Below, piece by piece: positions 18,921-27,082 of a stretch of 64,000 nt of DNA. Every line of letters starts with the position of its first letter. The first letter of the stretch is position 1. The stretch covers positions 2,542,001 through 2,606,000 of the forward strand of contig OZ220466.1 in the NCBI GenBank assembly GCA_965116055.1, read 5' to 3'. The notes beneath the pieces were generated by a model. The model was not told the origin of the DNA. It did not search any database and worked only from the letters and a program-made list of their open reading frames with translations. The translations under genes were made by a program, and so were the position numbers. The DNA comes from Bin55 sp965116055. Its GTDB lineage: Bacteria > Pseudomonadota > Gammaproteobacteria > Pseudomonadales > Azotimanducaceae.

Positions 18921-18945
18921 AAGTGACTTATCCTAAAGAGAAGCT

Positions 18946-19353
18946 GTGCAAAGACGGCACCTAAGAGAAGAAGCGGAAGGCGATCAAAAGATCAATCTTA
19001 CACCTATGCTAGATGTGGTGTTCATTATGTTGATCTTCTTCATCGTCACAGCAACGTTCGTAAAAGAAATTGGCATTGATGTCAATCAACCAGAAGACGA
19101 TAAACCACCAAACATTGACCCGGATAAAAAAAGTATCGTCGTTCGTATTACGAGTCGTGACCGAATCATCATTGGGGCCCGTGATGTCGCCTTTGATGCG
19201 GTGCGCGCTAACATCGAACGCTTGCATGCTGAGAATCCCGAGGCTCCTGTAGTCATCCAACCACACGAGGATTCAACCGTGAATACGATCATTCATGTGA
19301 TGGATTCCGCCCGTCTTGCCGGCGTACCTAATCCGAGTTTCGCTTCTGGTTAA
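18946..19353 (+). CDS. ExbD/TolR family protein
   Basis: A 135-residue protein with GTG start and good ribosome site (AAAGAGAAG). It has a short cytoplasmic N-terminus, one transmembrane helix in INLTPMLDVVFIMLIFFIVTATF with the conserved Asp that conducts protons, and a periplasmic domain with the family pattern ending in VMDSARLAGV. ExbD works with ExbB and TonB to energise outer-membrane receptors. No exbB or tonB lies beside it here, so the partner must be elsewhere. Confidence 0.92.
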   Translation: MQRRHLREEAEGDQKINLTPMLDVVFIMLIFFIVTATFVKEIGIDVNQPEDDKPPNIDPDKKSIVVRITSRDRIIIGARDVAFDAVRANIERLHAENPEAPVVIQPHEDSTVNTIIHVMDSARLAGVPNPSFASG

Positions 19354-19388
19354 CGGGCCATAGTTATTTCGTTTGGTGTAGCGCGACT

Positions 19389-20690
19389 CTAGAAAAGATG
19401 GAGTAAACCGGCGATCGTGCCGGTCAGGCAAGCTACGAGTGTGCCGGAAATCAGTGTTCTGGGACCGAGTTGTAGCAGTTCTTGCCGGCGTTCAGGCACG
19501 ATGGTTGATACGCCCCCGATCAAGATCCCTACGCTGCCAAGGTTGGTGAAACCACACAGCGCGTACGTCATGATCAAGTTGGTGTGTTCCTGCAACGTAA
19601 ACCCGACTTTACCAAGCTCTATGTAAGCCACTAGTTCGTTTAACACGAACTTCATGCCTAATAGGCTTCCTGCCGACGCCGCGTCTTGCCAGGAAATTCC
19701 CATTGACCAAGCCAGCGGTGCGAATATCCACCCAAACAGCGTCTCTAATTTAATTGGATCGCTTCCTTCCGACACAGCTAAGCCGAATAGATCTCGAATC
19801 GACGTATCAGTCCAACCAATCAATAGATTTACCAGCGCAACTAATGCGATCAGCGCGATTAACATGCCCCCAATATTTACGACGAGTCGTACCCCGAATG
19901 TCGTTCCAGTCGTGATGGCGTCGACCGTACTATCGTAACTAATCCCATCCTCGCTCATTTCATCCGCGCCGGTGATTTTGTCGCCTGGAACCATGATTCG
20001 CGCGATCAGAATGGCGCCAAAGATATTGATCATCGATGCAGTGATGATGTGTCCTATAGCGTCTTGCAGCACATCTCCAAGAATCGCGGCATAAAAACCC
20101 ATGATAGATCCGGCAACGGTAGCCATCCCGCATGTGATCACCATAAAAAACTCAGATCGCGAGAGCGAATTCAAATACGCACGAATGACTAGCGGCGACT
20201 CAACCATCCCGACGAACAAACTCGCTGCAGCAGCTAGTCCTACTGCACCGCCGATATGCAAACTACGTTGCATAACCCAGGCGATAGCGCGAATCACCCG
20301 GGGCAAAATGCCCCAGTGCCATAACATCGCCACCAAAATACTGAAGGTCAGGATCTGTGGCAGTATCACAAATGCGAACATCGGCACGTAGGGATATTCC
20401 CCCATCGCAAACGGAAAGTCGTTGGGATAGATATCCGGATCAGAACCCAAAAAACCGAAAACGAAACGTGTGCCTTCTAACGTTGCCGCTTGAATCCCTG
20501 CGAACACAGCCGTCAGTGCTTCAAGCCCTTTATAAATGAAGGGGACTTTAAGGAGAATTGCGGCGAGAACAATCTGTGCAGCTAGCGTGAGACCTACCGT
20601 CTTCCACCGCACTTCCCGCTTCTTCTCACTAAAGCCCCACGCGATCAACAGGATGATCGCGACTCCTAGAAGACCCTGGACGCCAGGCAA
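19389..20690 (-). CDS. Concentrative nucleoside transporter (NupC/CNT family)
   Basis: The 433-residue protein has around ten hydrophobic segments and the CNT order: an N-terminal GVAIILLIAWGFSEKKREVRW, FVFGFLGSD, ILPQILTFSILVAMLWHWGI, then GLAAAASLFVGMVESPLVIRAYL with the nucleoside-binding Glu region, and near the C-terminus YALCGFTNLGSVGILIGG. Family members import nucleosides with H+ or Na+. It is monocistronic and convergent with the exbD-like gene. Confidence 0.94.
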   Translation of the reverse strand: MPGVQGLLGVAIILLIAWGFSEKKREVRWKTVGLTLAAQIVLAAILLKVPFIYKGLEALTAVFAGIQAATLEGTRFVFGFLGSDPDIYPNDFPFAMGEYPYVPMFAFVILPQILTFSILVAMLWHWGILPRVIRAIAWVMQRSLHIGGAVGLAAAASLFVGMVESPLVIRAYLNSLSRSEFFMVITCGMATVAGSIMGFYAAILGDVLQDAIGHIITASMINIFGAILIARIMVPGDKITGADEMSEDGISYDSTVDAITTGTTFGVRLVVNIGGMLIALIALVALVNLLIGWTDTSIRDLFGLAVSEGSDPIKLETLFGWIFAPLAWSMGISWQDAASAGSLLGMKFVLNELVAYIELGKVGFTLQEHTNLIMTYALCGFTNLGSVGILIGGVSTIVPERRQELLQLGPRTLISGTLVACLTGTIAGLLHLF

Positions 20691-20917
20691 CTAATTCATT
20701 CCGGTGGGCAGCATGGAAAATAGTATTCGCACGGTACGTATAGAACTATCCATGATCTTGGTTGCCGCCATATAAGCTATGTGCCCCGGATCAGGAACAG
20801 GATCGTTTTTGCGTTTCCATATCAAACTTAATTTGACCTTTCTATACTCGACATCAAGATGTTCGCACCATTTTGGATCTTGATAGCCGTACAGTTGAAC
20901 CTTAGCAAGTAGCGCGT

Positions 20918-21517
20918 GTGGGCAATGTGATCGTCTTGAACGGCACTTCGAGTGCAGGAAAGACCACGCTTGCTAAAGCGATTCAAACACTGGCAAATGA
21001 TGCATATCAGTTATTTGCATTTGATCAATTTCGCGATGGTCTACCAGATCGATTTCGAGGCATGAATTCGCCGTTGGGAACACCTGGTGCAGACGGTTTA
21101 AATGTCGTTTCAGCCCTAATTGACGGCGAACCCAAGACCTACATTGAACTTGGCACGCATGGTTTGATCATGCTCCATGGAATGCATCAAGCTATCCGCG
21201 CGTTTGCGGCGACAGGACTCCATGTGATTGTCGACCATTTCGTAAACCATCCCGCAGCTGCATCTGATTTGCTTGATTGTTTTACAGGTTTAAATCCTGT
21301 GCTGGTCAGAGTGACATGCGAACGCGACGAACTACGACGGCGCGAGAGTCTGCGGCCCGGTCGTTTTCCAGGCACGGCCGAGACGCAAAGTACCCTTATG
21401 AATGCATGTTTTGACTACAACTTGACCGTTGATTCCACACATACAAGCGCATCGGAACTAGCGAAGCAAGTGCTAGCCTTCGTGACACAACGCTCGATAG
21501 ATATCCAACAACCATGA
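20918..21517 (+). CDS. Chloramphenicol phosphotransferase-like P-loop kinase
   Basis: A 199-residue protein with a Walker A motif NGTSSAGKTTL at the N-terminus, followed by FDQFRDGLP where CPT enzymes have the catalytic Asp, and the family segments HVIVDHFV and VRVTCERDELRRRESLR with the lid Arg residues. Relatives include chloramphenicol 3'-O-phosphotransferase, but most genomic homologues have unknown substrates. The stop overlaps the start of the Sir2 gene by four bases (ATGA), so the two are translationally coupled. A link between a small-molecule kinase and NAD-dependent deacylation is a suggestion only. Confidence 0.85.
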   Translation: MGNVIVLNGTSSAGKTTLAKAIQTLANDAYQLFAFDQFRDGLPDRFRGMNSPLGTPGADGLNVVSALIDGEPKTYIELGTHGLIMLHGMHQAIRAFAATGLHVIVDHFVNHPAAASDLLDCFTGLNPVLVRVTCERDELRRRESLRPGRFPGTAETQSTLMNACFDYNLTVDSTHTSASELAKQVLAFVTQRSIDIQQP

Positions 21518-22272
21518 ACAACATTAAACAGCGCGAGCTGCTGCGCGACTTCATTGACACCGCGAAGGATATTGTGTTCTTTACCGGTGCCGGTGTGAGT
21601 ACAGAATCAGGTATTCCTGATTTCCGCAGTCCAGGAACCGGCATATGGTCCAAAATCAAACCAATTGAATTCAATGATTTCGTGACCTCGGCTGAGGCAC
21701 GCCGAACATCTTGGCAACGCAAATTCGAAAGTCAAGAGAAAATGACTCTCGCTCGTCCCAATCGAGGGCACCGAGCAATTAAGCACTTAATTGATCTCGG
21801 TAAAGCTAGTGCAGTTATTACCCAGAATGTTGATAACCTACACCAACAGTCGGGCATCCCAAAAGAAAAGGTACTCGAATTGCATGGCAATGCTAACTAT
21901 GCCAAGTGTCTGACTTGCGACCAACGTTACGAGTTAGAAGAAATTGAGAGACAGTTTAAAGAACAAGGCGAGGTTTCTCAATGTATAACCTGCGGCGGAT
22001 TAATTAAGACCGCGACCATATCGTTCGGTCAGCAATTACCGCAAGATGTATTGCTGTACGCAGCGCTTAAGAGCGAACGATGTGATTTATTCATTGTGGT
22101 CGGCTCTTCGTTACAGGTTTATCCTGCTGCTAGCTTGCCACAAAGCGCAAAAAGTTACGGCGCAGATCTCGTAATCTTGAATCGTGATCCTACACCGCTT
22201 GACGACCTTGCCGATCTCGTCATACATGATGAGATTGGACCGACGCTCGGCGAAGCTATAGGCGTGAGCTAA
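21514..22272 (+). CDS. Sir2-family NAD-dependent protein deacylase
   Basis: The 252-residue sirtuin shows GAGVSTESGIPDFRSPG (NAD site), TQNVDNLHQQSG, the catalytic His in ELHGN, a four-cysteine zinc site (CLTCD...CITCGG), and VVGSSLQVYPAASLP. It removes acyl groups from lysines using NAD. It overlaps the CPT-like kinase by four bases and is followed after 51 bases by IS1595-type copy 1, which may cut off any further operon members. Confidence 0.95.
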   Translation: MNNIKQRELLRDFIDTAKDIVFFTGAGVSTESGIPDFRSPGTGIWSKIKPIEFNDFVTSAEARRTSWQRKFESQEKMTLARPNRGHRAIKHLIDLGKASAVITQNVDNLHQQSGIPKEKVLELHGNANYAKCLTCDQRYELEEIERQFKEQGEVSQCITCGGLIKTATISFGQQLPQDVLLYAALKSERCDLFIVVGSSLQVYPAASLPQSAKSYGADLVILNRDPTPLDDLADLVIHDEIGPTLGEAIGVS

Positions 22273-22323
22273 CTTGATTGTGTATGTTCGCTATTGTGGG
22301 AAATGTTAAGGTGTATTGATTTA

Positions 22324-23389
22324 TGCTCTTATGTAATCAAATGTTGATTTGAGCTAACATACGAATAAAATTATGTGCAACTTATTGATTTTGCGCATCA
22401 TGAAGAAAGAAGCGTTCGAGACCTGGTTAGCCCAAACCGCCACGTTGACCGCCGCGCAGAAGCGGCAGGCAATCAAGGTGATTCAAGCGGAGAAGACCGG
22501 TGAACTGCCCGCAGTGGTGCAGGCGCGGGAGGCGGCGTTGCTCGCGGCGCGGACATGCATCCGCTGTGGCAGCAAGGGGGTGGTGCGGTGTGGGAAGAGC
22601 GCGGGTTTGGTGCAGTTTCGTTGCCGCGCGGCACACTGTGGCAAGACCTTCACGGCATTGACGGACACGCCGTTTGCGTGGCTGCGCTCAAGTCGACCCG
22701 GATGACTTATCAAGCGTGCATGCAAAAGCGGGTGACGCTGCATCAGTCGGCCGCGGCGTGTGGGATCAGTTACCGCACCGCGCTTCTCTGGCGACATCGG
22801 TTCCTGGCGAACGCGCGCACGTTGACGGTCCTTGAGGGTATCGTGGAAATGGACGAAACCTATTTCCGGGAAAGTTGCAAAGGCAGTCGCAGCTTGCGGC
22901 AGCGCCGTAAGGCACGGAAGCGGGGTGGTGGTCGCGGGGTGTCATGCGGTCGGAGCCCGGCGCATCGGCCGGCGCTGCAGGCCGTGGCCCTCAAGGCGCC
23001 ACGTACGCATAGCAGGTGCCCGACACCACGGCAGCGCGCTCCTCCAACAGAACGTCGCGACCTGGGCGGCCAGGGACGCCGTGATCGTCAGTGACGCCTA
23101 TCCTAGCTATCGCGCTGCCACGCGCGAGGCGGCGCGCCATCATCAAGTGGGTCAATCGCCACCGCAGTGCATCGGTGCGGGACGACGTGTGACACATCAA
23201 TACCGTCAATAACCGTCGCATGTTCATGAAAAAACGCCTGAATCACGACCACCGCGGCGTGTCGACCAAATACCTTGACAACTACATGCGGTGGCTACAG
23301 CTACACGACTTCCATCCCGATCAAACCACCAAAACGAACTTTATTGTCAAGTATGTCGGACTGGATACACATATAACAACACAAGAGCC
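22324..23389 (+). mobile_element. IS1595-type insertion sequence, copy 1 (decayed)
   Basis: A 1066-bp element with terminal inverted repeats (GCTCTTATGT at the left; right end reverse complement GGCTCTTGTGT). It is flanked by a perfect 8-bp target duplication TTGATTTA at 22316-22323 and 23390-23397. Eight-base duplications and the zinc-ribbon plus DDE transposase fit the IS1595 family (ISXO2-like). Left-end base 1 has changed from G to T. The inside is more G+C-rich than the host genes. Confidence 0.93.
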
Positions 23390-23393
23390 TTGA
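22400..23393 (+). pseudogene. IS1595-type transposase, frameshifted
   Basis: The intact protein would be ~327 residues: an N-terminal zinc ribbon (CIRCGSKG...CRAAHCGKTF), then a DDE domain with EMDETYF and VSDAYPSY as the first two acidic positions and a final HINTVNNRRMFMKK. Here the frame breaks near 22685, where one base is missing against copy 3 just before KSTRMTYQ. It breaks again between about 22990 and 23190, so no full transposase can be made. Confidence 0.9.
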
Positions 23394-23458
23394 TTTATTT
23401 ATGTCTTCTTATAGTGCTTTACATCTTGAACTATTTTTGAGGATTTGAGAAGTTGCCT

Positions 23459-23983
23459 TTAACCTTCTAACAACCACGCGACAGCTTTCAAGGCGTTGGC
23501 TATTCTCTCCTCACCTTGCCCTCGCACAATCTCATATGCCATCCCTTGTGCAGACAACGTGCGCTCGTACACATCAAATAGTCGTATGCGATCAAATTGG
23601 GATTCTCGACGCGGGTCGAATTCCCACTGGAGATCTGGATAAGTCAGTAAATATTTGCGTGAGGTTTGTGTCTCAATATGGCGTTTGATATACGCAGGCA
23701 CATACTTATATCGCTCCGAAAACCACACGCGAAGCACCACACCATCGGTATCGAAAATGCCAACTAAAGGACTGGCCCGCACAAAATCAACTTCACGAGC
23801 CAGCTGCTCGTGCGCGACGATGTGAACATCCTCTTCAGTGTAGTTAACGCCATGGAGGTATGCCCGCGCATACTCCGGTAGGAAAACGCCGCTAAAGTGT
23901 GCCGCTAGATCTCTCGCTAAAGTCGTCTTCCCAGTGGATTCAGGGCCCACGAGTGCTATGAACTGGGAATCGATATCATTCAT
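23459..23983 (-). CDS. NadR-type P-loop kinase (ribosylnicotinamide kinase-like)
   Basis: The 174-residue protein begins FIALVGPESTGKTTLARDLA (Walker A) and carries EYARAYLHG, IFDTDGVVLRVWFSERY and a C-terminal AAA_28-like pattern typical of the kinase domain of NadR. Such proteins phosphorylate nicotinamide riboside to NMN in NAD salvage. No DNA-binding or adenylyltransferase domain is present. No ribosome site precedes the ATG, and a -10-like TATACT lies only 9-14 bases upstream on this strand, so a leaderless mRNA is possible. The role is well supported by motif, the substrate less so. Confidence 0.75.
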   Translation of the reverse strand: MNDIDSQFIALVGPESTGKTTLARDLAAHFSGVFLPEYARAYLHGVNYTEEDVHIVAHEQLAREVDFVRASPLVGIFDTDGVVLRVWFSERYKYVPAYIKRHIETQTSRKYLLTYPDLQWEFDPRRESQFDRIRLFDVYERTLSAQGMAYEIVRGQGEERIANALKAVAWLLEG

Positions 23984-24006
23984 CTAAATTAGTATAATTA
24001 GATGAA
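23979..24006. promoter_or_regulatory. Palindrome with -10-like boxes between the NadR-type kinase and response regulator genes
   Basis: TTCATCTAA and TTAGATGAA form perfect nine-base arms around ATTAGTATAA. The centre contains TATAAT on the plus strand (23993-23998) and TATACT on the minus strand. The minus arm overlaps the kinase start codon. This could be an operator covering divergent promoters. Confidence 0.5.
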
Positions 24007-24098
24007 TCAATTTGCAACCATTCGGAATTCGATTCTCGGCCCAAATTTGGTACGCTTGCACAGGTCTAACAACCGTATCCAGGCTAACAGGCTCATTT

Positions 24099-24797
24099 AT
24101 GTCCCAAACCATTGCAATTGTTGAAGACGAAATTGATCAACGAAAAAACTATCGTAACGCAATAGAAAAGAAGGGTTACGACGTCATTGAATTCACTGAT
24201 CGACGATCTGCACTTGAAGGCCTTGAAGATCTCAAACCAGACTTAGCAGTTTTAGACATTATTCTCGGCAACGACGAAGACGGCGGTTTCGATCTCTGTG
24301 CGGATTTGCTGACACGATATCCAAAACTGCCAATCATCTTTCTCACTGAGCGCATCAACGAAAACGACAAAATCAATGGCTTGCGCCTAGGGGCATGGGA
24401 CTATCTACCAAAACCCATTTCTTTGGATTACCTCGTCGCGCGAATTTCATCTTTACTCCGTATTCATGAGGCTCGTTTAGTACCTGAGCCAGATCTGTCC
24501 CAATCGAAGACCATTGGCAAGCTGACCATTGATAATGAAAGTTTGCTTGTCTCGTGGGATGGCGAGCATCTTAATTTATCTGGCACGGAATTTCGCATGC
24601 TAGCACATTTGGTCACCTCGGCTGGTTCCGCGGTAAGTTACGATCAATTGAAAGAAGCAACGATGCACAATGTCGTCACGACCAATACCATCAATACGCA
24701 CATGCGCAATATCCGAAAAAAATTCGAGAGCGTTGATCCGCAATTTGCAGCTATTAAAAGTGAGTACGGACTCGGATACCGTTGGTCTGGTACTTAG
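24099..24797 (+). CDS. OmpR-type response regulator, PdsR-like (dedicated sortase system type)
   Basis: Starting at ATG 24099 with a weak AGG site, the 232-residue protein has a receiver domain (IVEDEIDQR acidic pocket, phosphoacceptor Asp in LAVLDIILGN, Lys in LPKPIS) and an OmpR winged helix (LSGTEFRMLAHL, then NTINTHMRNIRKKFES and KSEYGLGYRW). The insertion DEDGGFDLC after the phosphoacceptor and the shape of the C-terminus match the response regulator of the proteobacterial dedicated sortase system as I recall it. It is followed after 15 bases by its sensor kinase. No sortase gene is in the window. Confidence 0.85.
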   Translation: MSQTIAIVEDEIDQRKNYRNAIEKKGYDVIEFTDRRSALEGLEDLKPDLAVLDIILGNDEDGGFDLCADLLTRYPKLPIIFLTERINENDKINGLRLGAWDYLPKPISLDYLVARISSLLRIHEARLVPEPDLSQSKTIGKLTIDNESLLVSWDGEHLNLSGTEFRMLAHLVTSAGSAVSYDQLKEATMHNVVTTNTINTHMRNIRKKFESVDPQFAAIKSEYGLGYRWSGT

Positions 24798-24812
24798 GCT
24801 GCAGCACGTTGC

Positions 24813-26951
24813 ATGGCATTGATCCCGCGCATCCGAGGGCCTCGCCTTACAAGCAAGCTTTTAATCATTGGCCTCGTATTGCTCGTCGTGCCGTGGCTTT
24901 CGTACGTGCAACTGATCGAAATGGAACGGCTACTCCTGCAAGGACAACAAAATGCGCAGTTGCTCATTGCGCGCGGCGTGGCTGTGTTGTTCAACAAACG
25001 CGACGATCTATTCAACGAATTGCCAGTGCGCCTCGATCAGTACGAATCGCTTTATGCGTTACCGCTGTATAAAACAGTACGTATTGACGGATCCATCACT
25101 GACTGGGATCCTGAAGTCTTGCGTGGCACAAGGAGGTTCGCTCACAACAACGAGTTAGATGCATCTTTCGAGTTGACACTCGGAGAGCAAGTAAATGAAC
25201 TGTACGGTTTTCTCGCGATCAAGGACGACATTGCTGTATATCGAGATTTAGCGGACCTCAGTCTAAATACCGCAGATCATGTACGCATTGAATATACCGA
25301 TAACACAAGTCAACTGGCGCGTATTGCATTGACTTTTTCAACCTCAGGCTTTGGCACGGGTTATTTGATGGACAGCGACTGGCGCACGCCGATCAACTGG
25401 ACGCCAATCAAGGATGTGATTGCCTTTTTAACTCGAAGCCAAGACGGATATCACGTTGAGTTCCGCATGCCTATCGCGAAAATGGCTCACGGGCGCGATT
25501 TCAATATAGCGTTTGTGGATGTCGATAACGCAACAACGCGGGAGCAACGGACGATTTCGAAAACGACGGCAGGATCCGTTGATTTAAAGCTCAATCTCGT
25601 CGCGTTACGGTCTGTTGAAGCGATGGATCTCATAGCAGGACTCGAATATGTCGATAGTAAAGTCGTGGTGTACGATCGACAACACCGTGTCCGGGGAGAA
25701 AGCGATCCCGAAATCCCACTGCGAAGTCACGAATCTGCAAGCAGTAGCGGATTACTAGGCGGTTTTCAATTGATTAGACCCCTCGTACATCTGCTGACAC
25801 TCGGTGAAACATGGACCGAACTTTCGCAATCGGAATCCCAAGAGCTCACACGCCGAGCAATTGGTGATGCACTCGCCGGTAACCCAACGGCACTGCGGCA
25901 TTTATCTGCCACCGGCGCACCGATGATCATGGCAGCTTATCCAATTCGATCGCAAAATGAGGTGATCGGCGCTGTCACCATTGAGGCTGACATTAACCAG
26001 ATTCTCTCTTTCCAACAGTCCGCATTACGGCAAATAGTTTTTGTGTCGGTCGTCACGCTGATATTTGTGTTGGTTGTCGCTGTGGGGTTCTCAGCCCGGC
26101 TCGCGTATCGGATTAGACGACTACGACGAGAGGCAGCTAGTGCGATCGACGCACAGGGACGCCTGACGCGCACATCGTTAGACGCTGAAGTACAAGCCGG
26201 CGATGAAATCGGCGATTTGGCCCGTGCAATTGAGAGTATGCTGACGCGATTGAATGAACACAACGCATTCGTGCAACGTATGCCACGCACGCTGCGTCAT
26301 GAAATTAACAATCCTCTTAACGCACTAAGTACGTCGCTCGGCAACCTGAGCCAAGCAGATACGCAGACCGAACGCGACGAATGTCTTGCAAGCGCACAGC
26401 GCGGTCTAACCCGCATCGGGGCTATTGTGCAAAATCTTGCAGATGCAGCAAATCTTGAGGATGCATTACGCGCAGAAGAACACGAACCTATAAATCTACA
26501 CGAACTGCTCAATAGTTATGTGGATAACCTGAACCGAGGATATGTCGAGCCGTTATTCGTGTTTCACGGAACGGATGAACCAGCGATAGTGTTGTGTTCA
26601 GATATTCACATCGAACAAATGATGGATAAGCTCATCGACAACGCTATTGATTTCCATCGTCCTCACAGTCAGATCAAAGTTCATTTAGATGCGTTCGAAA
26701 ACGTACTTCGTATTACGGTGGGCAATCGTGGGCCAACTTTAGGCGAAAGCGCGCATCTCTTATTCGAACGATTAGTTAGTCACCGTAGTAGCAAATCCTC
26801 TTCCCATTTCGGTCTTGGGTTATACATCGTGCGCGTTATTGCAGAGTACCATGGCGGTACGGTGAACGCTTTTAATTTAAACGATAAATCCGGTGTTTTA
26901 ATATCAGTGCAGTTACCGCGACTCCGAGTACCGCTCGCACAGGCGGCTTAA
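24813..26951 (+). CDS. Membrane sensor histidine kinase, PdsS-like (dedicated sortase system type)
   Basis: The 712-residue protein has an N-terminal membrane helix (LLIIGLVLLVVPWLSYVQ), a ~400-residue periplasmic sensor region including VRIDGSITDWDPE, and a second helix (IVFVSVVTLIFVLVVAVGF). A HAMP-like linker and the kinase core follow: phosphoacceptor His near residue 496 in LRHEINNPLNALS, N-box KLIDNAIDFH, and HFGLGLYIVRVIAEYHGG. The G1 box reads GNRGPT with Asn where DxG is usual, which may weaken or alter ATP binding. Its TAA stop lies in the TTAA bordering a small inverted-repeat element. It pairs with the regulator just upstream. Confidence 0.87.
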   Translation: MALIPRIRGPRLTSKLLIIGLVLLVVPWLSYVQLIEMERLLLQGQQNAQLLIARGVAVLFNKRDDLFNELPVRLDQYESLYALPLYKTVRIDGSITDWDPEVLRGTRRFAHNNELDASFELTLGEQVNELYGFLAIKDDIAVYRDLADLSLNTADHVRIEYTDNTSQLARIALTFSTSGFGTGYLMDSDWRTPINWTPIKDVIAFLTRSQDGYHVEFRMPIAKMAHGRDFNIAFVDVDNATTREQRTISKTTAGSVDLKLNLVALRSVEAMDLIAGLEYVDSKVVVYDRQHRVRGESDPEIPLRSHESASSSGLLGGFQLIRPLVHLLTLGETWTELSQSESQELTRRAIGDALAGNPTALRHLSATGAPMIMAAYPIRSQNEVIGAVTIEADINQILSFQQSALRQIVFVSVVTLIFVLVVAVGFSARLAYRIRRLRREAASAIDAQGRLTRTSLDAEVQAGDEIGDLARAIESMLTRLNEHNAFVQRMPRTLRHEINNPLNALSTSLGNLSQADTQTERDECLASAQRGLTRIGAIVQNLADAANLEDALRAEEHEPINLHELLNSYVDNLNRGYVEPLFVFHGTDEPAIVLCSDIHIEQMMDKLIDNAIDFHRPHSQIKVHLDAFENVLRITVGNRGPTLGESAHLLFERLVSHRSSKSSSHFGLGLYIVRVIAEYHGGTVNAFNLNDKSGVLISVQLPRLRVPLAQAA

Positions 26952-27071
26952 AGGTACCTCTCAAAATCTCCTAAAATCGATCTGGGAGTTGATTGTACAA
27001 AGCGATAGAGTAATAATATCAATCAGTTGATAAGCACCATAATCAGTGGAATTGGATTTTGAGAGGTGCCC
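26952..27071. repeat. Small inverted-repeat (MITE-like) element between convergent genes
   Basis: The ends AGGTACCTCTCAAAATC (left) and GATTTTGAGAGGTGCCC (right) are inverted copies of each other with two mismatches. Both are bordered by TTAA (26948-26951 and 27072-27075). The 120-bp interior has no reading frame. A non-autonomous transposon with a TTAA target is the simplest reading; because TTAA is self-complementary it may instead extend the repeat. The long hairpin could also act as a bidirectional terminator. Confidence 0.6.
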
Positions 27072-27082
27072 TTAAGCCCAAT

